42,222 nt of DNA from Rhodocyclaceae bacterium (GCA_020445785.1 JAGRFZ010000002.1:676-42897); one strand, 5' to 3'. Shown: positions 1 to 8,630, counted from the first letter of the stretch. Made by a program: numbers and translations. Notes: generated from the letters alone by a model not told the origin.

Positions 1-368
1 AGGGTCGTCTGCCGGCCTTCCTTGAGGCTGAGCCCGCGATGCTTGAGCCACTTGCGATACACCGCCTCGAAGGTGTTTTCGTCGGCGAGCCGGACAGCGG
101 TGCGCTTCTGCTTGCGGTGAACGCGAGGATTGGTGCCTTTGGCCAGCAGGGCGCGCGCTTCGTCGCGTAGGCTGCGGGCCTCGCGAAGCGTCACCTCCGG
201 GTAGGTGCCGAGCGACATCCGCTTCTGCTTGCCCGCCCAGTAGTAGCGGAAGTGCCAAGTCCTGCCCCCTGCAGCCGTGACGGCCAGGGAGAGGCCATCC
301 AAGTCAGGGAGGGTGTATGCCTTGCCAGTTGCCTTGGCCTGTCGAACGGCCAGGTCTGAGAGTGCCAT
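1..368 (-). CDS. P4-type tyrosine integrase, N-terminal part (cut by window edge)
   Basis: The reading frame starts at the ATG at 368-366, with AGGAG seven bases upstream, and runs off the left edge, leaving about 122 residues. The protein opens MALSDLAVRQAKATGKAYTL, followed by a D-GLSL-V pattern, then WHFRYYWAGKQKRMSLGTYP and LREAR-L-DEAR. That is the arm-type DNA-binding domain (DUF4102 fold) of P4/CP4-family site-specific integrases. The catalytic R-H-R-Y part would lie outside the window, so activity cannot be judged. It sits on the same strand as, and 238 bases downstream of, the 3' end of tRNA-Gly, the usual arrangement for an island integrated in a tRNA gene, so the rest of the island should extend to the left. 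The family call is from the visible motifs; the island is inferred. Confidence 0.85.
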   Translation of the reverse strand, partial: MALSDLAVRQAKATGKAYTLPDLDGLSLAVTAAGGRTWHFRYYWAGKQKRMSLGTYPEVTLREARSLRDEARALLAKGTNPRVHRKQKRTAVRLADENTFEAVYRKWLKHRGLSLKEGRQTT

Positions 369-463
369 GCTCTTGCTCCTGAACATGAGTCAGGAACCAG
401 ATGCTGGTCACGTCGACCTCGCCCCTCCATCAACAATCCGGAATCAGCCGCGCCCGCAAAAAT

Positions 464-592
464 GGACTTGTTTGTGGACTTAAAAGTCCCGGCTGTAGGC
501 GGATCGCAGTGGACTACGGCAGAACGTCAAAGAGAGGAAAAGTCCTTGTGTGGCAACGACTTGCAGACTCTCTTGGACTTCTGCGGAAGTCC
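464..592. repeat. Six copies of GGACTT/AAGTCC between integrase and tRNA-Gly
   Basis: GGACTT occurs at 464-469, 476-481 and 575-580, and its complement AAGTCC at 484-489, 540-545 and 587-592. Six copies of one hexamer in 130 bases far exceed chance. Their place between an integrase start and the tRNA attachment end suggests arm-type integrase sites, or sites for a recombination directionality factor. That role is inferred. Confidence 0.6.
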
Positions 593-596
593 GCAG
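581..596. other. Perfect hairpin just downstream of tRNA-Gly
   Basis: CTGCGGA, two bases, TCCGCAG forms a perfect 7-bp stem 11 bases past the tRNA 3' end. It has no T-tract. It could help end tRNA transcription, or be part of the attachment region, since one of the GGACTT repeats lies inside it. Confidence 0.4.
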
Positions 597-606
597 AATG
601 ATGCGG

Positions 607-633
607 TGGAGCGGGTGAAGGGAATCGAACCCT
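607..633 (-). other. Probable attachment (att) site in the tRNA-Gly 3' end
   Basis: P4-family integrases usually recombine in the T-arm and 3' end of tRNA genes and leave the tRNA intact. The integrase at 1-368 lies downstream of this 3' end in the expected orientation. The partner repeat would lie left of the window, so the core cannot be bounded here. Inference from position only. Confidence 0.35.
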
Positions 634-641
634 CGTCTTAA

Positions 642-653
642 GCTTGGGAAGCT
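642..653. repeat. 12-bp direct repeat shared by the two tRNA-Gly anticodon arms (second copy 1461-1472)
   Basis: GCTTGGGAAGCT is present at 642-653, in the intact tRNA-Gly, and at 1461-1472, in the broken one. Both are the anticodon arm. The repeat brackets the intron-like segment exactly at its 5' junction. It may be simple tRNA homology, but it could also have served recombination or intron homing. Confidence 0.7.
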
Positions 654-744
654 TCAGCTCTGCCATTGAGCTACACCCGCCCGACCCCGAAAGGAGGACG
701 CAACATCCCCGGCGGGGGATATTACATCATCCCCGTCGGGCACG

Positions 745-1460
745 AGTGACAGACCTGTCTTGCGACAGATCACCAGATGGAAGTCAGCACGCTTTCACGT
801 CGGGGCGATCGTTTCATCCCCTATCCGCCCCATTACAGGACGGCATTCGCTTTTTCCATCATCCTTTACCCACTACGACTTCAGACGACCTTGCGGGCGT
901 CCTTGTCCGCCATACCGGCCAGACGTCGAGTTGGGCTTACCGCGTTCCGCACAAGTAACAGAGTTGGGAAGGTCCCGTCATTTCGCCGGTGATCATCAAG
1001 TCAGCGTGTCCGCACCAAGCAAACGGACAACCGATCACGTGCCCTTTTGGCAGAGCCCGATACTGCAAGTTGCGTTTGGCTCGTTCCAGCTTTACGACGT
1101 TTATCAACGGTTCACTTTCGTTGACCGACCAACTCAGCCTAGCGCCTCATTCGGGTGCAACTCCCGAAATCACACCAGACCCCTCACGGGATATGGCGTA
1201 CCCCGCAAGGTGGCTACATTGTCAGAGCGCTCAGTACCCCACCGTTACCAGTGACGCACCGCTCCTAGGCTACAGAGGGCTGAACCCCTGGATCAGTCAT
1301 CCCTGGCGGGATGCGGATCAATTACTTGTGCAGCCTTCGCTGCATAGGTTGAACCGGACGAAGCCGGTTCAATCATGGGCCGCGTTTAACGACCCCGGAC
1401 CTGTGGATCTCGGGTTTGGCGTACCGAGTAGGCCAGGCACCTATGCGACTCGCGTCGCAC
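745..1460 (-). mobile_element. Group II intron, 5' portion (structured RNA, no reverse transcriptase), inserted in tRNA-Gly
   Basis: Read on the minus strand, the segment begins GTGCGAC at 1460, the group II 5' consensus, and at once folds as TGCGAC-GCGA-GTCGCA. Many hairpins follow. The exon side ends CAGCTTCCCAAGC. Its last six bases (CCAAGC, IBS1) pair perfectly with GCTTGG at 1020-1015, which lies in the loop of a GTCCG/CGGAC hairpin (EBS1). CAGCTT (IBS2) pairs perfectly with AAGCTG at 1092-1087 (EBS2). GGAACGCGGTAAGCCC at 948-933 resembles a conserved domain I segment, and a GGGGCG/CGCCCC stem near 830 looks like domain III. I could not find domain V, and no reverse transcriptase frame exists, so the 3' part appears deleted. 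The left boundary is approximate (690-760). Confidence 0.7.
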
Positions 1461-1499
1461 GCTTGGGAAGCTGAGGTAATACCATTATACGACACCCGC
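1461..1499 (-). pseudogene. 5' half of a second tRNA-Gly(CCC), interrupted at the anticodon stem
   Basis: The minus strand reads a GCGGGTG acceptor, a GTAT/ATTAC D-arm like E. coli glyT, then TCAGC-TTCCCAA-GC with anticodon CCC. After base 39 the tRNA stops and GTGCGAC begins. The expected continuation (TGA, variable loop, T-arm, CACCCGC) does not follow within the segment. It differs from the intact tRNA-Gly at 607-680 in the D-arm, so it is a separate gene rather than a duplicate. It is either a tRNA gene split by a group II intron, or a remnant. Confidence 0.75.
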
Positions 1500-1538
1500 A
1501 TCGCCGGCCCGGCAGCCTGCCCGGCGCGAAGTGGCCGC

Positions 1539-1568
1539 ATTGTAGCGGCCCGCGCGTGCCGTGCGCAA
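1539..1568 (-). promoter_or_regulatory. Sigma-70-like promoter of the interrupted tRNA-Gly
   Basis: On the minus strand TTGCGC (1568-1563), an 18-base spacer and TACAAT (1544-1539) give a plausible -35/-10 pair. A start near 1532 would leave about 33 bases of leader before the tRNA 5' end at 1499. This suggests that the broken tRNA and intron segment, and perhaps the intact tRNA-Gly downstream, are transcribed. Confidence 0.5.
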
Positions 1569-1583
1569 CGGGCCGCGTCCGAC

Positions 1584-3395
1584 TCAGAACGGCATGCGCA
1601 GGGACAGTGACAGGCGGCTGTCGTCGAGCTCGTCGCTGCCGATCACCGAGGCCAGGTCCACACCCACCATGGCGCCGCCGATCGCACCGACGACGCCGAG
1701 GTTCGCGGTGGCGTAGTCGTCGGCCCTGGCGGCTGCGTCGAAGGCCACGAGCTGCGGCGCCGCACTGGTGGCGGCGCGGACCTGCCGGCTGCTGCCGTCG
1801 GCGTCGTGACTGAGCACCAGGCTGCCATACGGTGTCCAACGCCCGGCGCGCACGAAGGCCTGCCAGCCGACCGAGAGCAGCGTGGCGCTGCGTCGCTGCT
1901 TGTCGTAGGTCATCGAGGTCGAGGTCGACCCGTCGCTCGCCCGTTCGGCGAAGCTCTTGACCGAGACTTCCTGTAGCAGCGCCGAAAACAGCGGCCCGTG
2001 GTGCACCGGCCCGGCCTCGATCGCATAGCTCGCCTGGACGCCGAGGGCGGCGCGGTCGCCGTCCGGATCGCCCTTCAGGACCCGCCGGGCATCGCCCAGC
2101 CGGACTTCGCGCTCGGTTTCGTAGTCGATGTTCGCCAGGCTCAGATGGGCGCCGACCGACAGGCCGCCGTGGCGCCAGCCGAGATAGGTGGACAGCGCCA
2201 CTTCCTCGGCATCGAAGCTGCCACCGTCGGGCCAATCCGGGTCGCTGCGTTCGAACGACAGGGCCACACCGAGCACCGTGCCCGTGGCGATGCGGCGGTC
2301 GACACCGATCGCGAGGCCCCACGGCGAGCCATCGGTACCGTCGACCTCGATGTCGCCGCCTTCGATGCTTGCCCAGGCGCCGTTGCCGTCCGGGGCAGCG
2401 GTCGACAAGGCAAGCTCGGTGGTCTGCCACAGCCTTCGCGAGAGCGCCACCTGGCTTCGCACGGGCACCTCGGCAAGCTGTGACACGAGCGCCGGAGCGG
2501 CCAGCACGCTGGCCGCATATTCCGCGAGCAGTGCGTGGGCGGCGGTGGTCGGATGCACGCCGTCGGCGAAGACGAAGCTCTGGTCGGCGCCGGGCACGAC
2601 CAGATCCGAGGCGGTGCACAGCAGCGAGGGTGTCGCGCCGCAGGCCGGCAGGCTGGCGTCCGCGAATCCGTAGCGCGTGGGGTCGGCCTGCACTTCGCGC
2701 AGCAAGGCGAAGCTGTCGAGCCGGATCGCCGCGACGCCGGCGGCCGCCAGGCTGAGATCGAGCAGTTGATTGTAGCCGGCCGACAAGTCGGTCAGGCCGG
2801 CGGCGCCGGCAACGCCCTGGGACACGCCGAATGGTGACGCGCCGATGTCGGGCACGCTCCACACGATGATGTGGCGGGCGCCGGTGGCCGCCAGCCGGGC
2901 AACCTCGGTGGCGAGTTCGGCGGCGGTGGTCTGCAAATAGGCCTGGGCTGCCGCCGGATCGGTTGCGGCCGTCGGTGCGATGGTGAAGATGTCGTTGGCG
3001 CCCGCCCAGACCGAATACAGGGCGTCGGGGTCCGATACGCCACCACGGGCGGCGAGGTGATTGGCCACCTGGTCGGTGACGGGGGTCGCGTTGTCGGTCG
3101 GCGGTGCATCGGGCACGCCCGGTTGCTGGCTGACGCGGGCGCCGCCTTCGGCGTGGTTCGTGCCCCCCTGGTTGGCCGGCATGATCGTGAAACCGAAACG
3201 GCTGCCGAGCACCTCGGTCCACACCGGTCCGGGATTGGTCGTGAAGCGCCCGGTGCCCGGTGGTAGGGCGGGCGCGTAGCTGCCCGCGTCCGACAGGCTG
3301 TCGCCGAAGAAAATGGCATTCGAATAGTCTGCGGCCTGTACCGAAGCGCAACACAGCGCTCCGATGGCGGCGCTCAGCAGGCGCAATTCCGGCAT
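1584..3395 (-). CDS. Autotransporter GDSL esterase/lipase (EstA-like)
   Basis: This 603-residue protein is an outer-membrane autotransporter esterase. The start at 3395 has GGAGGAGA upstream and gives a signal peptide ending near residue 21 ([21 protein letters not shown], cut shortly after). The GDSL hydrolase domain follows: FFGDSLSD with the catalytic Ser33, a Gly block in [11 protein letters not shown], Asn in VWAGANDIF, and the DGVHP Asp-His pair near residue 300. From about residue 340 the sequence alternates polar and hydrophobic strands and ends in a C-terminal Phe (LSLSLRMPF), as in a 12-strand beta-barrel. The length is close to EstA of Pseudomonas. Substrates are probably short-chain esters or lipids at the cell surface. 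It is transcribed alone and ends about 15 bases from the tRNA promoter region. Confidence 0.9.
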   Translation of the reverse strand: MPELRLLSAAIGALCCASVQAADYSNAIFFGDSLSDAGSYAPALPPGTGRFTTNPGPVWTEVLGSRFGFTIMPANQGGTNHAEGGARVSQQPGVPDAPPTDNATPVTDQVANHLAARGGVSDPDALYSVWAGANDIFTIAPTAATDPAAAQAYLQTTAAELATEVARLAATGARHIIVWSVPDIGASPFGVSQGVAGAAGLTDLSAGYNQLLDLSLAAAGVAAIRLDSFALLREVQADPTRYGFADASLPACGATPSLLCTASDLVVPGADQSFVFADGVHPTTAAHALLAEYAASVLAAPALVSQLAEVPVRSQVALSRRLWQTTELALSTAAPDGNGAWASIEGGDIEVDGTDGSPWGLAIGVDRRIATGTVLGVALSFERSDPDWPDGGSFDAEEVALSTYLGWRHGGLSVGAHLSLANIDYETEREVRLGDARRVLKGDPDGDRAALGVQASYAIEAGPVHHGPLFSALLQEVSVKSFAERASDGSTSTSMTYDKQRRSATLLSVGWQAFVRAGRWTPYGSLVLSHDADGSSRQVRAATSAAPQLVAFDAAARADDYATANLGVVGAIGGAMVGVDLASVIGSDELDDSRLSLSLRMPF

Positions 3396-3556
3396 CGGTG
3401 GTCTCCTCCAAAGTGCCGCGTCGAGCGGTCGAATCCAGGATGCTGGCATGGCGTGCTGCCCGCCGCAAGTGTTGCCGGGGGCGGCTGGCGGCCGGGAGAA
3501 TCGACGTCCGCGCCGGAATGCCGCCCGGCGCTGGCGACGCGCTTGCGAAACCGGGC

Positions 3557-3562
3557 TAGAAT
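3557..3562 (+). promoter_or_regulatory. Possible -10 element of the thiS-thiG operon
   Basis: TAGAAT lies 34 bases before the thiS start, in GGGCTAGAATCGG. No good -35 is visible at 16-18 bases (best is GGCGAC). I saw no TPP riboswitch hallmark upstream of thiS. Confidence 0.35.
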
Positions 3563-3595
3563 CGGGATCTCGCGCTCCCGCCGAAGCACCGGAAA

Positions 3596-3799
3596 ATGAT
3601 CGAAGTGACCCTGAATGGCCAGTCCGAGCGACTCGCCGAGCCCACTACCGTCGCCGCATTGCTCGAATCGCGTCAACTCGCCGGCAAGCGCCTGGCGGTC
3701 GAGCGCAATGGCGAGATCGTGCCGCGGAGCCGTCATCGCGAGACGCCGATCGAGGACGGCGACCGGCTCGAGATCGTCGTTGCCGTCGGCGGCGGCTGA
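3596..3799 (+). CDS. thiS: Sulfur carrier protein ThiS
   Basis: A 67-residue ubiquitin-like protein that starts MIEVTLNGQ, has a TVAALLE helix and an [10 protein letters not shown] segment, and ends VAVGGG. The exposed C-terminal Gly-Gly is the site that is adenylated and then thiocarboxylated to carry sulfur for the thiazole moiety of thiamine. Length and ending are typical of the family. It is followed 23 bases later by thiG, its functional partner, so the two form an operon. No thiO/thiH, thiF or thiE gene is nearby, so the other thiazole genes must lie elsewhere. Confidence 0.95.
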   Translation: MIEVTLNGQSERLAEPTTVAALLESRQLAGKRLAVERNGEIVPRSRHRETPIEDGDRLEIVVAVGGG

Positions 3800-3822
3800 A
3801 TCGGATGGATCGGACGCACGAC

Positions 3823-4608
3823 ATGAACGATTCTCTTCAGATCGCCGGTAGGCGCTTTCGCTCCCGACTGCTCGTCGGTACCGGCAAGTACCGCGATTTC
3901 GACCAGACCCGGCAGGCCATCGAGGCCAGTGGCGCCGAGATCGTCACCGTCGCGATCCGCCGCACCAACATCGGCCAGAATGCCGACGAACCCAACCTGC
4001 TGGAGATCCTGCCGCCGCAGCACTACACTATCCTGCCGAACACGGCGGGTTGCTACAGTGCCGACGAGGCCGTGCGCACGTTGCGCCTCGCCCGCGAACT
4101 GCTCGACGGCCACGCGCTGGTCAAGCTCGAGGTGCTGGGCGACGCCCATACGCTGTTCCCCGACATGCCGGAGACGCTCAAGGCGGCCGAGATCCTGGTC
4201 AAGGACGGTTTCGAGGTGATGGTGTATTGCGCCGACGACCCCATCCAGTGTCGGATACTCGAGGACATCGGCTGTGTTGCCGTGATGCCGTTGGCGAGTC
4301 TGATCGGTTCCGGCATGGGCATACTCAATCCATGGAACCTGGGCCTGATCATCGAGCAGGCCGGTGTGCCGGTGCTGGTCGATGCCGGCGTCGGTACCGC
4401 ATCGGACGCTGCGATCGCGATGGAGCTCGGTTGCGACGGAGTGCTGATGAACACCGCGATCGCCAAGGCGGAGGATCCGCTGCGCATGGCCCGGGCGATG
4501 AAGCTGGGCGTCGAGGCCGGCCGCGAGGCCTTCCTCGCCGGCCGCATGCCGAAGAAGACCTACTCGGCCAGCCCGAGTTCGCCCAGTGCCGGCCTGATCG
4601 GCGCCTGA
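3823..4608 (+). CDS. thiG: Thiazole synthase ThiG
   Basis: A 261-residue TIM-barrel enzyme. It makes the thiazole phosphate of thiamine from deoxyxylulose phosphate, dehydroglycine and ThiS thiocarboxylate. Family signatures are LLVGTGKY near residue 18, RRTNIG near 47, LPNTAGC near 72, Lys101 in [10 protein letters not shown] (the Schiff-base lysine), [11 protein letters not shown] and [14 protein letters not shown] (phosphate site), and a Ser-rich C-terminus. I chose the ATG at 3823; an in-frame ATG at 3805 would add six residues. It is co-transcribed with thiS. The trmB gene follows after 44 bases, an order common in beta- and gammaproteobacteria. Confidence 0.96.
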   Translation: MNDSLQIAGRRFRSRLLVGTGKYRDFDQTRQAIEASGAEIVTVAIRRTNIGQNADEPNLLEILPPQHYTILPNTAGCYSADEAVRTLRLARELLDGHALVKLEVLGDAHTLFPDMPETLKAAEILVKDGFEVMVYCADDPIQCRILEDIGCVAVMPLASLIGSGMGILNPWNLGLIIEQAGVPVLVDAGVGTASDAAIAMELGCDGVLMNTAIAKAEDPLRMARAMKLGVEAGREAFLAGRMPKKTYSASPSSPSAGLIGA

Positions 4609-4652
4609 TCTACGCACCGGCGATCGAGAGGGGCGGTGCCCCGACACCAGCG

Positions 4653-5351
4653 ATGAACGACAGCGACGAATCCCGGCGCCTGACCTCCCGGTCGATCCGC
4701 AGTTTCGTGTTGCGCCAGGGGCGGATGTCCCCGGCGCAGTCGCGCTACCTCGAGCACATGATGCCGCGCGTGGGGATCGACTATGCGCCGTCAACGATCG
4801 ACCCCGGCGCGGTGTTCGGTCGCGAAGCGCCCGTGGTGGTCGAGATCGGCTTCGGCATGGGGGCGGCCACCGCCGAGATCGCGCGGTCGCGGCCCGACGA
4901 AGACTTCATCGGCATCGAAGTGCATGCCCCCGGGGTCGGCAACCTGTGCAAGTTGATCGCCGAACAACAGATCGGCAATCTGCGCATCGTCCAGCACGAT
5001 GCGGTCGAGGTGCTGCGCGACATGATCGCGCCGTCAACCCTGGCCGGCGTGCATGTCTATTTCCCCGATCCGTGGCCGAAAAAGCGTCACCACAAGCGCC
5101 GTCTGGTGCAGCCGGCTCTGGTGCGGCTGATGGCCGAACGCCTGGCGCCGGGCGGTTATCTACACTGCGCTACCGACTGGCAGGACTACGCCGAACAGAT
5201 GCTCGCGGTGCTGGCAGCCGAACCGCTGCTCGAAAACACCGTCGAGGGCTTCGCGCCTCGGCCCGAGTTCCGACCGCTGACCAAGTTCGAGGCGCGGGGC
5301 ATCCGGCTCGGGCACGGCGTCTGGGATCTGCTGTTCCGGCGACGGGCCTGA
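4653..5351 (+). CDS. trmB: tRNA (guanine-N7-)-methyltransferase TrmB
   Basis: A 232-residue SAM-dependent enzyme that methylates G46 in the variable loop of tRNAs. Visible motifs are the SAM loop [12 protein letters not shown], the acidic [11 protein letters not shown] segment, QHDAVEVL, and the family signature [17 protein letters not shown]. The C-terminus has the TKFEARG substrate motif and ends DLLFRRRA. Length is normal. The chosen ATG at 4653 precedes MNDSDESRR; its ribosome site is weak, and translation may benefit from thiG upstream. It is the last gene of the thiS-thiG-trmB run and ends 20 bases from a convergent gene. Confidence 0.95.
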   Translation: MNDSDESRRLTSRSIRSFVLRQGRMSPAQSRYLEHMMPRVGIDYAPSTIDPGAVFGREAPVVVEIGFGMGAATAEIARSRPDEDFIGIEVHAPGVGNLCKLIAEQQIGNLRIVQHDAVEVLRDMIAPSTLAGVHVYFPDPWPKKRHHKRRLVQPALVRLMAERLAPGGYLHCATDWQDYAEQMLAVLAAEPLLENTVEGFAPRPEFRPLTKFEARGIRLGHGVWDLLFRRRA

Positions 5352-5370
5352 TCGGCGCCGAAGGTGGTGA

Positions 5371-6297
5371 TCATCCCGGTGCGCGGCCGCAGTCGGCGTC
5401 GCCGCATCGTTCACTGCGCGACCAGAAGATCTGATTCCACAGCAGCGGATTCCACGAGGCGTTTCGATTGAAGACCAGCATTTCCCCGCCCGGCAGCCGC
5501 CAGCCGGCCAGGGGCGTGCCGAGACCTTGCCGCGGTTCGCCGTGGGTCGTCGGGCCGAGGGCGCGCTCGAGGGATCGGCGCATCCGACGATGGGACCACC
5601 ACGGCACGGCAATCGCCAGGTGACCGAGGCGATTTGCGGTGAAGTAGGCGCTGACGAACATTGCCGGAATGCCGTTGAAGGCCTCGATGTCGGCGTCGCA
5701 ACGCCGCTCGCCGATACCGGCGCCGGCGGGCAGCGACCGGCAGCGAAATTCGATCTGCGGAAAACGGGCACGCAGCCCCGCCTCGTCCCGCGTACGAGAG
5801 ATTTTCGTCCAGGCGATGGACACCCGGGGGCGGGCCTCGGTCAGATATAGCCGGTATTCGCGCGCGTAGTCCGGGAAAGCGGCGATCCCGACCAGGGTGG
5901 TAAGCAGGACCGCGCCGACGCCGACGCCCAGCATGCGCTTGGTCGCGACCGCTCGTGGTGCCGATCCCGGCGGCGTTCGTGTGGAAACCCCCGGGCGGCG
6001 GCCCGCGCGGGCAATCTGTTGTCGGATCGATGGATCCGTGAGGGCGATGGCGACCACCCCGTTGAGGTAGGCGAGCGCCGCCGCGATGGTGCCGCCGACA
6101 ATGCCGGCAATATCGAAGCCGAGGGCGTGGCCGACCCGGAATCCAGCCCAGACCAGCATTGGCATCAGTGGCAGCAGCAGCCACGAGCGCCCGTCGCGAA
6201 AGGCGCGGGCGCGCATCGACTGCCAGACCCGATCGCGATCGTCGCTGTCGAGGTGTCGCAGCAGAGGGTGGCGGGAGAGGGAGAGATGGAGCGACAT
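5371..6297 (-). CDS. Conserved-looking membrane protein of unknown function
   Basis: I do not recognise this 308-residue protein. It begins MSLHLSLSRHPLLRHLD and has two closely spaced hydrophobic segments (about residues 38-58 and 64-88), an Arg/Pro-rich loop, and a third segment (about 122-142, GVGVGAVLLTTLVGIAAF). The following 160 residues look globular and extracytoplasmic: paired Cys (FRCRSLPAGAGIGERRCDAD, and RCGDADCGRAPG at the end) suggest disulfides, and it is rich in aromatics (WWSHRRM, NPLLWNQIFW). A membrane-anchored periplasmic role is inferred. It runs convergent to trmB and shows no operon partner; the slipin gene downstream starts a separate unit further right on the same strand. 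Confidence 0.6.
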   Translation of the reverse strand: MSLHLSLSRHPLLRHLDSDDRDRVWQSMRARAFRDGRSWLLLPLMPMLVWAGFRVGHALGFDIAGIVGGTIAAALAYLNGVVAIALTDPSIRQQIARAGRRPGVSTRTPPGSAPRAVATKRMLGVGVGAVLLTTLVGIAAFPDYAREYRLYLTEARPRVSIAWTKISRTRDEAGLRARFPQIEFRCRSLPAGAGIGERRCDADIEAFNGIPAMFVSAYFTANRLGHLAIAVPWWSHRRMRRSLERALGPTTHGEPRQGLGTPLAGWRLPGGEMLVFNRNASWNPLLWNQIFWSRSERCGDADCGRAPG

Positions 6298-6364
6298 CGC
6301 GGCGGCCGGCGTGTGACCCTGCGATTATGCCATGAGGGTCGTCAGCCGCCGTGGCGGATGCCGC

Positions 6365-7141
6365 TCAATCTCCGTGGCTGGCCTTCTTCCCGGGTCCCAG
6401 CACCTTTTCCATGATCTCCACGGGCACCGGGAAGACGATGGTGGAGGAGCGGTCGCCGGCCACCTGGGTCAGGGTCTGCAGATAGCGCAACTGCATCGCG
6501 GCCGGTTCCCGAGACAACATCGCGGCCGCTTCCATCAAGGCCTGGGCGGCCTGCTTCTCGCCGTCTGCATGAATCACCTTGGCACGTCGTTCGCGCTCGG
6601 CCTCGGCCTGGCGGGCGATGGCGCGAACCATCGTCTCGTTCAGGTCCACGTGCTTGATCTCGACATTGGTGACCTTGATGCCCCAGCTCTCGGTCTGGGC
6701 GTCGAGGATCTTCTGAACATCGAGATTGAGGCGCTCCCGCTCGGACAGCATCTCGTCGAGTTCGTGCTTGCCGAGTACCGCCCGCAGCGTGGTCTGGGCG
6801 AGCTGGCTGGTGGCGACCATGTAGTTCTCGACCTGGATGATCGCCTTCTGCGGGTCCACGACGCGGAAATACAACACCGCATTGACCTTGACCGAGACGT
6901 TGTCGCGGGAGATCACGTCCTGGGAGGGCACGTCCATCGCCACCACCCGCAGGTCCACCCGCACCATCTGCTGGATGCCCGGCACCACGATGATCAGGCC
7001 GGGTCCCTTGACCCGCCAGAAACGACCTAGCAGGAACACCACGCCGCGCTGGTACTCGCGCAGGATCTTCAACGAGGCGACGATCAGAAAGATCAGTGCC
7101 ATGACTACCGGTGCCAGTCCGAACGTGAGATCGAAGGGCAT
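6365..7141 (-). CDS. Slipin/stomatin family SPFH membrane protein
   Basis: A 258-residue prohibitin-homology protein. An N-terminal membrane anchor (about residues 8-28) is followed by an SPFH domain with [48 protein letters not shown] and [18 protein letters not shown], then a coiled-coil with [22 protein letters not shown]. This is the bacterial slipin type that pairs with NfeD. Such proteins oligomerise in the membrane and organise lipid microdomains. The start has AAGGAG eight bases upstream. It follows nfeD by two bases, so translation is likely coupled and the two products probably act together, as known for stomatin/STOPP operons. Confidence 0.93.
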   Translation of the reverse strand: MPFDLTFGLAPVVMALIFLIVASLKILREYQRGVVFLLGRFWRVKGPGLIIVVPGIQQMVRVDLRVVAMDVPSQDVISRDNVSVKVNAVLYFRVVDPQKAIIQVENYMVATSQLAQTTLRAVLGKHELDEMLSERERLNLDVQKILDAQTESWGIKVTNVEIKHVDLNETMVRAIARQAEAERERRAKVIHADGEKQAAQALMEAAAMLSREPAAMQLRYLQTLTQVAGDRSSTIVFPVPVEIMEKVLGPGKKASHGD

Positions 7142-7143
7142 GA

Positions 7144-8538
7144 TCAACTCCTTGGCTGCTCTGAATTCTCGGCGCACGGACGGACCTGCAGGGTCAGCCC
7201 GTGCACGGCTTCGACCTGGATGGCGTCGCCGACTTCGAGCGGCGCGGCGCAGTCGACCCGCCAGGATTCGCCATCGACGGTGGCCCAGGCCCCGTCGGCG
7301 TCGATCGTCGTGATGCGCCCGCCCGCGCCCGCCATGATTTCTCTGCCGCTGGCCAGGGGGCGCCGATGCGCACGCGCGGCGAAGCTCCCGATCGCGAACA
7401 GGGTGAGGGCGCTCAACAGAGCCATGCCGAACAGGAAGGGGATCGACAGCCCGAACGCGGGCACCTGCGAGTCGATCAGAAACAGGCCGCCGAGCACGAA
7501 GGCGACGAGTCCGCCCACGCCGAGCGCACCGAAACTCGGCAGGAAAGCTTCCGCCAGCATCAGCGCCGCGCCGAAGCCGATCAGGGCGACGCCGACCCAA
7601 TTCACCGGCAGCATGTGAAAGGCGTAGAGGGCGATCAGCAGGCAGATGGCGCCGGCCACGCCGGGCACGCCGAAGCCGGGGCTGGTGAATTCGAAGAACA
7701 GCCCGTAGACGCCGATCATCATCAGCACCACTGCCAGTTGAGGATTGGCCAGGGCGCCGAGCAGGCGATGCTTCAGATCCGCTTCCACGAGGTGGATGTC
7801 GGCGTCGGCGGTGGCTAGCGTGACGGTCTTGCCGAGGACCTCGACCTCGCGGCCGTCGAGTTGGGCGAGCAGGGACGGAAGGTCTTCGGCGATCAGATCG
7901 ATGACGCCGGCCGCCAGGGCCTGCGTCGCCGACAGGCTGGCGGCCTCGAGCACTGCCTGTTCGGCGAATTCGAGATCACGTCCGCGCAACTCGGCGAGGC
8001 TGCGCAGGTAGGCGGTGGCATCGTTGACCGCCTTGCGTTCCATGGTGCTGCCGGCCACCGGCTTGCTCGTTCCCTTCTCGGCCGGCTCGTCCTTGGTGTC
8101 GGCGCCCGGCCTCGGCCCCCCCTCTCCGCCGCCGGGCGAGATGCCGATCGCCACCGGCGTCGCCGCACCGAGATTGGTGGCCGGCGCCATCGCCGCGATG
8201 TGGCTGGCATAGAGGATATAGGTGCCGGCGCTGGCGGCGCGGGCGCCTTCGGGATGCACGAAGGTGGCCACCGGCACCGGCGAGGCGAGAATGCCGCGGA
8301 TGATCTCGCGCATGGCGCTGTCGAGACCGCCGGGGGTGTCCATGCGCAGCACCAGCAGGCGATCGCCGGATGCCTTCGCCGCATCCAGTTGCTGGGCGAC
8401 GAAGGAAGCCGTGGCGGGGCCGATGATGCCGTCGATCCGCACCACGCGCACCCCCGCCGGCGGCGGCTCGGCGGTGGCAAGGGGCGATGTGGCGAGCATC
8501 GCGAACAGCATCAGCAAGATGTGCAGGAGCCGAAGCAT
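7144..8538 (-). CDS. NfeD family membrane serine protease (NfeD1b/STOPP type)
   Basis: A 464-residue protein. The start at 8538 yields a signal peptide [20 protein letters not shown] ending near AEP; a TTG 69 bases earlier is less likely. The N-terminal half is a ClpP-like serine protease: [18 protein letters not shown], then [11 protein letters not shown] with the candidate catalytic Ser, and [17 protein letters not shown] with the candidate Lys of a Ser-Lys dyad. Between them lies a low-complexity linker rich in Gly, Pro and charged residues. The centre has several membrane spans (about residues 240-385). The C-terminus is a small NfeD OB-fold ([22 protein letters not shown]). It is operonic with the slipin gene two bases downstream, its likely substrate or partner. 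Confidence 0.92.
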   Translation of the reverse strand: MLRLLHILLMLFAMLATSPLATAEPPPAGVRVVRIDGIIGPATASFVAQQLDAAKASGDRLLVLRMDTPGGLDSAMREIIRGILASPVPVATFVHPEGARAASAGTYILYASHIAAMAPATNLGAATPVAIGISPGGGEGGPRPGADTKDEPAEKGTSKPVAGSTMERKAVNDATAYLRSLAELRGRDLEFAEQAVLEAASLSATQALAAGVIDLIAEDLPSLLAQLDGREVEVLGKTVTLATADADIHLVEADLKHRLLGALANPQLAVVLMMIGVYGLFFEFTSPGFGVPGVAGAICLLIALYAFHMLPVNWVGVALIGFGAALMLAEAFLPSFGALGVGGLVAFVLGGLFLIDSQVPAFGLSIPFLFGMALLSALTLFAIGSFAARAHRRPLASGREIMAGAGGRITTIDADGAWATVDGESWRVDCAAPLEVGDAIQVEAVHGLTLQVRPCAENSEQPRS

Positions 8539-8630
8539 CGAAGTGTTTGGCTGGGCTGGCTGCAATTTGGAGGAGATCCGCGTGAGTGAGTTCCAGTCCG
8601 TTTGCAAATGTCACCAATGGCGTCCTACGG

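Larger units (their letters stand above)
607..680 (-). tRNA. tRNA-Gly(CCC)
   Basis: The minus strand reads GCGGGTG acceptor, GCTC/GAGC D-stem, an anticodon arm with loop TTCCCAA, a T-arm with loop TTCGATT, CACCCGC, and encoded TCCA at the 3' end. The anticodon CCC is at 646-648. The sequence closely resembles enterobacterial glyU. All stems form except a 27-43 G-A mismatch at the top of the anticodon stem. No convincing promoter lies directly upstream; the gene may be read from the promoter at 1539-1568 through the intron remnant. Confidence 0.93.

Noticed and set aside
989-1474. Plus-strand open frame of 161 codons across the intron-like segment, and an overlapping 164-codon frame at 760-1254
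   Set aside because: The codons lie antisense to a heavily structured RNA with tRNA exon and intron pairing; no ribosome site and no recognisable domain. Similar spurious frames are common over structured RNAs.
1441-3468. Second minus-strand frame of 675 codons over the autotransporter gene
   Set aside because: Its product is an Arg/Gly-rich low-complexity string; the other frame has a signal peptide, GDSL motifs and barrel. It is a shadow of high-GC codon use.
3400-3595. TPP riboswitch ahead of thiS
   Set aside because: No CTGAGA or ACCTGA-type conserved segments are present in the 200-base leader region.
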